In this document: positions 59,001 through 64,000 of the stretch, in pieces
Position numbering within the stretch: the stretch's first letter is position 1
Layout: the number at the start of each line of letters is the position of its first letter
Source of the DNA: Echinarachnius parma
Lineage: Eukaryota > Echinodermata > Echinoidea > Clypeasteroida > Echinarachniidae
NCBI GenBank assembly: GCA_037951105.1
Contig: JBAMJV010003090.1
Location: 1 to 64,000, forward strand
Reading direction: 5' to 3'
Length of the DNA stretch: 64,000 nt
Position numbers and translations under genes: made by a program
Notes under the pieces: model-generated
What the model saw: only the letters and a program-made list of their open reading frames with translations
Databases searched by the model: none
What the model was told of the DNA's origin: nothing

Positions 59001-61865
59001 TTAAAGGGATAGTTCAGTTTTGGTCTAACTGAAATTTAGTAACCAAAACCTGCGCCATTACGGTACAAATGAATAGTTATAACTCCACCATTCTCGAAAG
59101 ATACATGTATTCACAATTACAAACGTAAAATCAAGTTAAAAAATGGTTTGCATTAAAAAAGAGCAGTTACAACTCAAGAGGACGCTCTCTAAAAACTCAT
59201 CGGTTTCAACCATGTTCATACAAAATTGTGCATGTGATTTTTTGTTAAAATAATTATCAACAACTATTTAAAAACCTCTATTGAAATTTTTTGAAAGAAG
59301 TGTATAAATTTATAAGCATTTTATGTAAATTAAAAAAAAAAGTCAAGATATCGTCTGGCCAGACGATATATAAAAATAAAATATTTTGAAATCAAATTTT
59401 AGAACTATGAGAGCATTCGAAAGGGAATGATTCTCATTTCACATGTTTTATGCAATGAACTTTCAAATGGAATTAAAACCAACCAATTTGGTGTCAAGGG
59501 GCATTTCGGGAAGTACCAATACTCAAGTGTACCTTTAAATTAAATCTTTTAGAATCTTTGTGAAACACCCCCCATATATTTTGGACATGCTACCTTTAAC
59601 TTGTTCATCTTGAGCAGTGAGCGGTTGCCGGTGATGCGGCGCTCCAGCGCTTGTGTTTTGAGCTGCTCATAATCTGCTGTCTTGTAGCGAGTGCTGCCAA
59701 GACCACCTTTCATCCGAACAAGGAGCTTATCTGAAGAGTATTTAAACAAATACATAATAGAGATGAGCTTAATATATACAGTCAAAGATGTGTATAGTGA
59801 CCACCCAGGGAAAACAAGAAAAGTGGCTACTGTAGACAAGTGACCTTGATAGGCAGATTCCATAACCTTTCTTTTCTGTAGGGGATCACTTTTGGTGGCC
59901 ACTATAGGCAGGTTGGCCGTTATAAACAGGTGGCCATTGAGTCAGGTTTAACTGTAACTGCAATATAGCAGCATTGATGAACAAAAAACCAACTTATTTT
60001 AATCTGATGACATTACTACTTTCACATCTTATGAAGAAAGCAGAGAAGTTTAAATGAGCATTTCAGTATTCTCGCACTTAAAATCCGTATTTTGCTGAGG
60101 AAACCAGTATTTTTGCATGCGGCAAAACTATGTTGAAAAACTTTATATTTTCATTAGTGCAAAACATCCTGCCTATGCTAAAAAAGTTTGTTTATATTCA
60201 TTTCTGTTATATTTAAAATGTGTATCTTTAGAAATAGTTTATCAGGATTCAACGTAATATTTGTTGCCATTTTCCCACCGTTACTATTTTTAAAAAACAC
60301 TATTTATTGCTTAAAAATTGTACTGCCGTCATGCCAATCTTTATTTGAAGGGATATATATAGCAACCCTCGAAATTAGCATAGGCCCGATGGCCCGGGGC
60401 CACTAAAAATTGCCGCCGGGCCAGTAAAAAAAATATTTGGTGGCCCGACTGGGCCAGCAAAAAAAAAAAAAAAAAAATAATGTTTTTTTTTTTTTGGCAG
60501 ATACCCAGTAGTCATGTTTAGTCCTGGCATGACAAGAGCTTGCTTTTAAAAGTAGCATTCTTCAAGTTATACTCTTTTCTCACACACAAAATATTGGTTA
60601 GTTAAAAAGTTGCAAGTAAATTGAGCAAGTTATACTGCTGCTAATGAATATATTATTCATACATTCTTGAGCAGCCATACTCATTTTGTAACCAGTTGTT
60701 GCTAACAAAAATTTCATATTAAAAATCGTTATTAGTAATTTCAGTTATTTGCTTATTTTGCATATCTAATGACATCATAAAATGCTGCTCATGAGTATTC
60801 ATATATTACTACTCAATGTACAACTACCCAATAAATGTGCAATTTTTGTACTACATGTAACCACTAATTTTTTACGTGAGAAAATGTTTATGTTGATGAA
60901 TGCTAGACCACAATGAATAAAAAGACATGCCGTAAATAGTCATTAATGACTGCGTCGCCATTAAAGCTTAAATAAAAAAAAGAAAAAAGACATGACACAC
61001 ACATATTCATATTAATTCATGTTTATTTAATTCATCTTACAATGAAACAAACGGGAATGAAAAACGTATTGCCTAGTACCCTGAAACTATCATTGTATTA
61101 ATTTTTCTTTTGTTTTTCCTTATTTTTTTCGGGCCAGTAGATTTTGGTGTCGGGCCACCAAATTTGGAAAAATACTAATTTTACTGGCCCGACCGGGCCA
61201 CCAGTAAAAAAAGTTAATTTCGAGCATATAGTAACATCGTCAAAATCCAAAAAAAATACTCAGAACTCAAATTAGTCATTATCATCATGCCTCCTAACAA
61301 TATTAGTATTAGGATTAAAGTAATTATGAAGTGATTTCCGAGTGGGGAACCCAAAATATTTTTGTGAGGAGTCCAGAACGGGTTAAGGAAAAAACAAAAA
61401 AATGTGAGAATTTAACTTGTTTGCCTTGTGTCCTAGTCAAGCAAGTAAAAACAAGATTGTTCACATTCCAGTGGCCTTAAACATTGATCTGGTGGCCCCA
61501 AACAAAGAAAAACAATACAAAACTCTGTAATACTCGGTTGCCAAATCCGGCCAGTGAAATTATGCTTTAATGAAATAAGGTGGCCCAAAGCTACTTATAA
61601 GTAGCACCGATGCCAGTGAGCCTGTCAGGATTTTGTCCGTAATGGTTCCAGACAAAAGCAACCTAGGAAAGGATGCGGCAACTGCTCTAAGTGATCCTAA
61701 CTTTCGATAGAAGTCCCAGAACTTTTCCCCCCTGAAATGAAAATATTTTGGCAATCGCTTCTAGAGTTGGTTAAAAGGTTACTGACCTGCTTCATCGGGG
61801 CGGCCTGTCTCCTTTGCCCCAGTCCTGTGCTGCGTGAGAAATGCTTTGTAGTCTCTCCCCGTCAT
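41903..61865 (-). CDS. Coiled-coil domain-containing protein 148 (CCDC148), 13 coding exons
   Basis: Exons: 61865-61787, 59730-59594, 58160-57909, 57193-56992, 55789-55627, 54770-54626, 53617-53411, 52879-52739, 51637-51519, 50645-50528, 45093-45043, 43105-43016, 42058-41903. All have AG/GT borders except that exon 5 ends CTTAT|GTGAGT, and phases match at every join. This gives 619 residues, close to the roughly 590 of the human protein. Family words seen: YKTADYEQLKTQALE (about 42-56), KENTLLKQHRTVWQRELTKL, VAMYPRDMKNRRMLYIDRLR (about 292-311), NWTIKHHYYTRL and a Glu/Arg-rich coiled coil (about 395-525). A stop (TAA at 61925-61923) precedes the ATG in frame. The family is conserved in animals with motile cilia, but its molecular role is poorly defined. 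Many exons have partial copies beside them. Confidence 0.88.
43016..43105 (-). CDS. CCDC148 exon 12
   Basis: 30 codons SSKARMGIGVEQDINIQQPL ... FSSET between CATCCATAG| and ACT|GTAAGT, phase 0. Confidence 0.78.
43165..43262 (-). pseudogene. Chimeric partial copy of CCDC148 exon 12 and exon 13 ends
   Basis: It starts like exon 12 with its intron flank (ATTTATCCATGCGCAG|, then SPKARMGIG), for about 30 nt. It then switches to a sequence matching the last 30 nt or so of exon 13 (ATCAACTCTATTC ... GACAATAAATA). The two parts are not adjacent in the gene. Confidence 0.7.
43305..43880. mobile_element. Pogo/Tigger-type foldback with internal 62-bp tandem array
   Basis: The left end CAGTGGAACCTGGTTATAAA and right end TTATAATGAGGTTCCACTG are inverted. 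Within 43386-43880 a unit of about 62 bp (CTGATATAACAAGTC ... GAGGTTCCACTGTAT) is repeated about 8 times, so the right end itself is tandemly multiplied. The ends resemble pogo-group transposons. No transposase is present. Confidence 0.8.
43901..44272. mobile_element. MITE with ACCGTATTTGTCGGTGTATT ends
   Basis: The left end TACCGTATTTGTCGGTGTAT and right end ACACCGGCAAATACGGTA are inverted, with a second inner inverted match (TTAACCGCA against TGCGGTTAA). TA lies at both outer borders. Confidence 0.75.
44588..44946. mobile_element. Foldback element related to 38398-38956
   Basis: The left TTTAAAGGGATGCCTGTAAAG and right end ATCTGACACTTCACAGGTG are inverted. TCTTAAATGTCATTTTGGGC matches the left arm of the element at 38398 in opposite orientation. 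Confidence 0.65.
45043..45093 (-). CDS. CCDC148 exon 11
   Basis: 17 codons VAVHVESDPVRMMRDTM between CCCATAG| and ATG|GTAAGA, phase 0. Confidence 0.75.
45211..45744. mobile_element. Long foldback, CAGGGTGGCTCCAAAAAG ends
   Basis: TA-bordered ends TACAGGGTGGCTCCAAAAAG and CTTTTTGG-type GGGGCCACCCTGTA are inverted, with arms of about 250 bp (AAAATATAGTAACAAAATAA against its complement) and a centre near 45478. The ends resemble Tc1/mariner elements; no transposase. Confidence 0.8.
45950..50606 (-). repeat. Minisatellite of about 40 units carrying exon 10 end, 5' splice site and (AAT)n
   Basis: The units average 117 bp. On the minus strand each has about 85 nt coding Glu/Arg-rich coiled coil ending LEALREQ, then the donor CAG|GTGAGAATA, then an AAT tract of variable length. 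About 40 donors were counted; in two units (near 45953 and 49332) it reads CAG|GTCAGATTA. Most length differences in the exon-like core are multiples of three (CTC steps). The first unit is the real exon 10. Read-through of a donor meets a stop (GTG AGA ATA TAA). If the first donor is used, the rest is in a 5.4-kb intron. Confidence 0.9.
50528..50645 (-). CDS. CCDC148 exon 10 (parental unit of the array)
   Basis: The acceptor ATTTAG| precedes VAFRQHLQDLK and a Glu/Arg-rich run ending EALREQ, CAG|GTGAGA, phase 0. The 3' 85 nt or so, the donor and the intron start are repeated about 39 more times downstream. Confidence 0.85.
50646..51518 (-). other. CCDC148 intron 9, no other feature
   Basis: AT-rich sequence without repeats recognised and without exon-like copies. 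Confidence 0.4.
51519..51637 (-). CDS. CCDC148 exon 9
   Basis: The acceptor TTAACAG| precedes IHSYKERLHQEHEAEEDKKR ... AEHDKER; 39 codons plus 2 nt, donor GAG|AG... read as AGAG|GTGAGA in phase 2. Confidence 0.82.
51655..52180 (-). repeat. (ATC)n tracts with three partial copies of CCDC148 exon 9 (acceptor side)
   Basis: Copies at 51849-51771, 51966-51915 (short) and 52129-52049 start with the intron end ATCAG| or lie close to it and cover HSYKERIHQEHDAEEDKKRE-type sequence, then break at CTTGCAGA. They alternate with ATC/GAT trinucleotide tracts, suggesting that the exon edge and the microsatellite expanded together. Confidence 0.8.
52377..52633 (-). pseudogene. Two partial copies of CCDC148 exon 8 (donor side)
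   Basis: The copy at 52633-52542 repeats EAARLKDVQKELELERQKED ... NVEKEK with AAG|GTGAGT and is in frame. The copy at 52450-52377 has an internal deletion and is frameshifted but keeps AAG|GTAAGT. Both carry the donor and the following intron sequence (a CTCCCTAAACACACAGGCCC word recurs in both). Confidence 0.8.
52739..52879 (-). CDS. CCDC148 exon 8
   Basis: 47 codons (396-442) VELWREQKMEAMRIEADLEA ... RRNVEKEK between GAACAG| and AAG|GTGAGC, phase 0; coiled coil. Confidence 0.85.
53058..53100. repeat. Poly-G tract
   Basis: Runs of G broken only by single A or T bases, in CCDC148 intron 7. Confidence 0.9.
53172..53246 (+). tRNA. tRNA-Ala-like gene (anticodon AGC), possibly decayed
   Basis: D arm GCTCAGTCGGTAGAGC, anticodon loop CTAGCAA (anticodon AGC), and T arm TCGGGTTCGAATCCCGA are all present; box A and box B are good. 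The anticodon stem has one mismatch (T-T). The acceptor stem pairs only 5 of 7, mispairing at the outer two positions. It ends CCA, encoded in the DNA. It lies in a CCDC148 intron, on the opposite strand. It may be a tRNA pseudogene or SINE head. Confidence 0.55.
53411..53617 (-). CDS. CCDC148 exon 7
   Basis: 69 codons (327-395), VDHENWTIKHHYYTRL ... EEICQQLHQK, between TTTACAG| and AAG|GTTTGA, phase 0. Confidence 0.85.
53775..53958 (-). pseudogene. Two partial copies of CCDC148 exon 7 (acceptor side)
   Basis: Copies at about 53822-53775 (VKHENWTIKHNYY) and 53958-53896 (VANDKLPIKHHYYTRLRLHF, with a CTGCAG acceptor) lie upstream of the real exon. Both keep frame over the aligned part, then run into unrelated sequence. 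Confidence 0.75.
54335..54590 (-). mobile_element. Probable tRNA-derived SINE (CCDC148 intron 6)
   Basis: On the minus strand a box-B-like GGTTCAAACCC with an upstream CGCCTCATGCACGGGAGG (anticodon-arm-like) is followed by a body with GAGGACTGGCCCCC and TGTGTAGCTTTCGCTACA. Box A is missing, so the head is truncated. The assignment is by structure only. Confidence 0.4.
54626..54770 (-). CDS. CCDC148 exon 6
   Basis: The acceptor TTTTAG| precedes 1 nt that completes an Ile codon, then 48 codons HPYGSWTRDDHLTYENIVAM ... PKKPRSEL, ending CTG|GTAATT, phase 0. The YPRDxxxRRMLYIDRL word is a strong family marker. Confidence 0.88.
54895..55070. mobile_element. Pogo/Tigger-type MITE
   Basis: TA-flanked, inverted ends CAGTGGAACCTCGTTATAAA and TTATAATGAGGTTCCACTG; 176 bp. 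The same ends as the element at 43305-43880. Confidence 0.85.
55321..55340. repeat. Poly-C tract
   Basis: A run of C in CCDC148 intron 5. Confidence 0.85.
55385..56552 (-). pseudogene. Four partial copies around CCDC148 exon 5
   Basis: Acceptor-side copies start near 56551, 56247 and 56026 and cover EKQVMEGIPMEAEVLECPDI before breaking. A donor-side copy is at 55503-55385 (starting within LECPDI, ending CTTATATGTAAGTC). The intact exon lies between them. The copies diverge by a few substitutions, and each carries a piece of adjoining intron. Confidence 0.75.
55627..55789 (-). CDS. CCDC148 exon 5
   Basis: The acceptor TTTGCAG| precedes residues 224-277: EKQVMEGIPMEAEVLECPDI ... RRHKDML. The donor CTTAT|GTGAGT is in phase 2. 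Confidence 0.8.
56992..57193 (-). CDS. CCDC148 exon 4
   Basis: 67 codons plus 1 nt (157-223) between TTTCTCAG| and CTAG|GTAAGA. It encodes DDLKIWLARNK ... ENEQWALESELESG. Three 5'-partial copies follow at higher coordinates (57250-57662). Confidence 0.85.
57250..57662 (-). pseudogene. Three partial copies of CCDC148 exon 4 (acceptor side)
   Basis: Copies at about 57342-57250, 57525-57425 and 57662-57605 repeat the start of exon 4, two with the CTCAG| acceptor side (or a near version) and the GATCTGAAAATCTGG start. The first copy has a one-base deletion relative to the parent, losing the frame. They lie upstream of exon 4 in transcription, as decoy acceptors. Confidence 0.75.
57909..58160 (-). 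CDS. CCDC148 exon 3
   Basis: 84 codons (73-156) between TTCTTCAG| and AAG|GTAATA, phase 0. It starts EFSKASKENTLLKQH and ends ADPVWALK; helical, charge-rich. Confidence 0.85.
59001..59540. mobile_element. TTAAAGGGATAG-family MITE copy
   Basis: The left end TTAAAGGGATAGTTCAGTTTTGG matches 14735; family words (AGTAACCAAAACCTG, TATAACTCCACCAT, ATCAACAACTATTTAAAA) follow in order. The right end (ACCTTTAAAT near 59529) is weak. Confidence 0.65.
59594..59730 (-). CDS. CCDC148 exon 2
   Basis: The acceptor CTCTTCAG| precedes residues 27-72, including GSTRYKTADYEQLKTQALE, the best-conserved N-terminal word of the family. It ends AAG|GTAGCA, phase 0. Confidence 0.85.
59779..59954. mobile_element. MITE with CAGTCAAA...TTTAACTG ends
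   Basis: The ends are roughly inverted and TA-flanked. The interior has repeated GTGACCAC and GTGGCCA words in both orientations. Confidence 0.6.
60362..61228. mobile_element. Foldback element with GGGCCA-rich ends
   Basis: CTCGAAATTAGC ... GGGCCACTAAAAATT on the left is inverted at the right (TTACTGGCCCGACCGGGCCA ... TTAATTTCGAG). The middle is AT-rich with A and T runs and encodes nothing recognisable. It lies in CCDC148 intron 1. Confidence 0.7.
61787..61865 (-). CDS. CCDC148 exon 1 (start)
   Basis: The ATG at 61865 begins MTGRDYKAFLTQHRTGAKET. The exon ends GAAGCAG|GTCAGT in phase 1. No ATG lies between the in-frame upstream stop and this one. The donor with C at +3 is weaker than average. 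Confidence 0.7.
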
Positions 61866-62176
61866 GATGACATCTCTTTTCGTCTTGATTCTCAATTTAA
61901 TATCTCTACCTCCACATAGAAATTAGAAATACATCTCTCGAAAGACCGAAAGGAGAAAAAGACTCTGTATATGAAAAACAAAAACAAATAATAGCTAGAA
62001 CAATTTAATTCCAGGAACTTGTTTAAAGGTTATATCTGTATGTAATGTTATAAAAGAGAAACTAGAAGTAGAATAGAGCGGAAGCTCTTGTGTCTTGTCA
62101 TCTGTAATCTATTAATAAACAAAAACAATGGCAATGCAATGTTTTAAAACTTAAGCAAATTGTTACTTTGCCAAAA
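61866..62176. other. CCDC148 5' untranslated region and upstream
   Basis: AT-rich. The transcription start and any non-coding first exon were not identified. Confidence 0.35.
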
Positions 62177-62419
62177 GGCAGTGTATACAACCACACTCGT
62201 GTGTCTTTAGCTTACGGCCACACTCGTGTGGCTGTATCCATAGAGCCGTGTATGGATACTGCCACACTCCATACGTATACACAGCTCTATGGATACAGCC
62301 ACACGCCGGCTATTCTTACGGCAGCACAATGCGTGTATTCCGACTTATAGCCATTAATCTGACCTATAGCCACTAATCTGACATATAGCCACTAAATAAA
62401 CTGACCTATAGCCACTAAA

Positions 62420-62449
62420 TTAGGGTTAGGGTTAGGGTTTAGGTTAGGG
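62420..62449 (+). repeat. Short interstitial TTAGGG-type repeat
   Basis: About five TTAGGG/TTTAGG units in a row, matching the metazoan telomere unit. Confidence 0.85.
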
Positions 62450-62511
62450 TAATATATATCCCCCGAAACTAATAAAGACAAAGCTTCTTCTGTTCCGCTG
62501 CAAATCAAGCC

Positions 62512-62590
62512 AATCCGCTGTGGCGCAATGGATATGCGTGCTGGTCTGATAATCTAAAGACGCCGTGTATCGAGTTCGATGCTCGGTACA
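62512..62590 (+). repeat. tRNA-like sequence inside the inverted-repeat element
   Basis: The box-A-like TGGCGCAATGG, an anticodon arm around CTGGTCTGATAATC and box-B-like GAGTTCGATGC lie at tRNA spacing. Stems are poorly paired. A tRNA pseudogene or SINE head is more likely than a working gene. Confidence 0.45.
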
Positions 62591-62763
62591 TGCCGCCGCT
62601 TCTTTTGCGTAATCTCGTACTCGATGTTCGATAATATACAAGTCGGAAATTTTAGCTATTCGCATGCGCAAGTGTGGTTGTATCCATACACCGCTCTATG
62701 GATACAGCCACACGAGTGTGGCCGTAAGCTAAAGACACACGAGTGTGGCTGTATACACTGCCT

Positions 62764-64000
62764 TGCCAAAAAGTATGAGACTTCATTAATAACTTGGAAA
62801 TGGCAAACTCAAAATGTGCCTTTAACGCCGCCTCGCCCTCAGAGTCAGGTCAGGACACTTATTTTCTCGGCCTACAATTATTGAAGATAATTCAGCCTTC
62901 AGGGAACGACGTGAAATTTTTGCTGAAAAAGTGAAAGTGAAAGAAAGTGTATGGACAGGTCTCTTAACTTCGCGCGTATCCCAACTTCGCGCATCATAGG
63001 CGAGATACGCAAAAATTAGAACACGGACACGGCGACGGAAATTGTCAACGGCAAATGAAATCTGAGCACACATGAATTACTCATCAACCAAAAAATTAGC
63101 AGATAAAGAGCTATATTTCTGGAGAAATACTCACTTTTTGTGGTCCTTTTGTAAATCACAACTTTGGTGTTTCAACAAAATTATGGAGGAAGAATCAAGC
63201 AAATTAAAAGGAAATCGTTCCAGTAGAACATATTTGTTCAAAATGCTCCTTTATTCGACCTACCCTTCAAATTTACTTTCGGATCGTGCAATCTCCGTAG
63301 ATAGCTTGACAACGCTGCGCGTGCTAAGATGCTAATGCGCGCATCATCACACTGCCATTGAAAATGCGTGTTACAGTTTGCCGCATGGGGATACGTGTTA
63401 AGTCAATGGCAGGCATACCTGTTCTTGTCATGTGTAAAATACTCTGTATGTTACACATGACACCACACACTGCGTGGTGTCTTTGTTCTATCCCGGTAGC
63501 GTCCGGTCGTATCCATTAACAACTCATTGTCAACTGGGTCAAAGTGAATTCGCCAACACCCCTCGCACAATCAATTGCCCCGCCGAGCGAAAAAATAACG
63601 CACTACGTCAATGTGATTCTGTATGCTACACACAAACGGTATAGGTGGTGGGGCTAGTGATGGCAGGGTGCCCTAGGCCTAGTAAGGTATTGACGCGCGA
63701 AGTATGGACACTTCCGTACTCAGTGAAAAAGTTCTTGCTGATAAGTGATATGACATGCCACGGAATCGGCTCATAATATAACCACGAATTGTGAGTTTAA
63801 AATGAAATCGTTCAAGATTAATCGAATCCTCAGAATTTGAGGGGTAATTTATGATTGTTTGATTGAGATTACTGTAATTTTCTTTATCCTAAGCCACTTT
63901 GAAAAAATCTGAAATTCTCGTGCGCGAAGTTGGGACACACCTTCAAGCTTCATGGCTTCAAATCAATACAAACGTGCAGTTGCACGACTTGAAAGACCAA
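62764..64000. other. Upstream of CCDC148: no gene recognised
   Basis: There are scattered CGCGC-containing words (CTTCGCGCGTATCCC near 62969 and GCGCGAAGTTGGGAC near 63932 are inverted to each other, so a foldback element may extend here). A TAACATACAGAG-type inverted pair is near 63440. No exon is supported. Confidence 0.35.

Larger units (their letters stand above)
62177..62763. mobile_element. Inverted-repeat element carrying tRNA-like and telomere-like sequence
   Basis: The left arm (GGCAGTGTATACAACCACAC ... CACACTCGTGTGGCTG ... TGGATAC) is repeated inverted at the right (TCTATGGATACAGCCACACG ... GTGTATACACTGCC). CCACACTCGTGTGG is itself palindromic. Arms exceed 100 bp. Inside are a TAGGGT tract and a tRNA-like sequence. 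Confidence 0.7.

Overview
The window is animal nuclear DNA. It is AT-rich, intron-dense and full of repeats. Coding exons are short, have GT-AG splice sites on the minus strand and lie in kilobase-scale introns. Non-LTR retrotransposons, foldback DNA elements (MITE-like), micro/minisatellites and a short TTAGGG-like tract fill the rest. A CCDC148 (cilia-associated coiled-coil family) gene, an MS4A-like tetraspan gene and CR1/L2- and RTE-type LINEs together suggest a marine invertebrate deuterostome, perhaps an echinoderm. The species cannot be fixed from sequence alone.

Layout. 0-4.5 kb: repeats and an RTE-type LINE remnant. 4.56-4.95 kb: first coding exon (minus) of a patatin-like phospholipase, with its promoter side and exon start duplicated at 5.7-6.56 kb. 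6.9-8.9 kb: a CR1/L2-like LINE remnant interrupted by two DNA elements. 11.4-21.7 kb: six exons (minus) of an MS4A/CD20-like membrane protein, assembled here with matching intron phases (33+54+19+46+47+32 codons; 3' end not found). 23.2-30.4 kb: a truncated LINE, then a TA-flanked foldback transposon carrying a nearly intact 5.1-kb LINE with a 10-bp target-site duplication. 30.5-41 kb: mostly gene-poor, with one frameshifted coding-like exon at 37 kb. 41.9-61.9 kb: CCDC148 on the minus strand, 13 coding exons giving about 619 codons with consistent phases throughout. 62-64 kb: an inverted-repeat element and unassigned sequence.

The most unusual signal is tandem duplication anchored on splice junctions. 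In CCDC148 the 3' end of exon 10, its 5' splice site and the start of the intron form about 40 tandem copies over 4.6 kb, and at least six other exons have adjacent partial copies carrying one edge and the neighbouring intron. In the MS4A-like gene the exon-5 donor is repeated about 15 times in a stop-free minisatellite; 13 copies keep a GT donor, all in the phase that joins in frame to the next exon, so donor choice could vary the length of a Thr-rich segment. The patatin gene shows a similar partial first-exon duplication. Nothing was aligned by software; exon joins were worked out by hand from splice motifs and reading frame.
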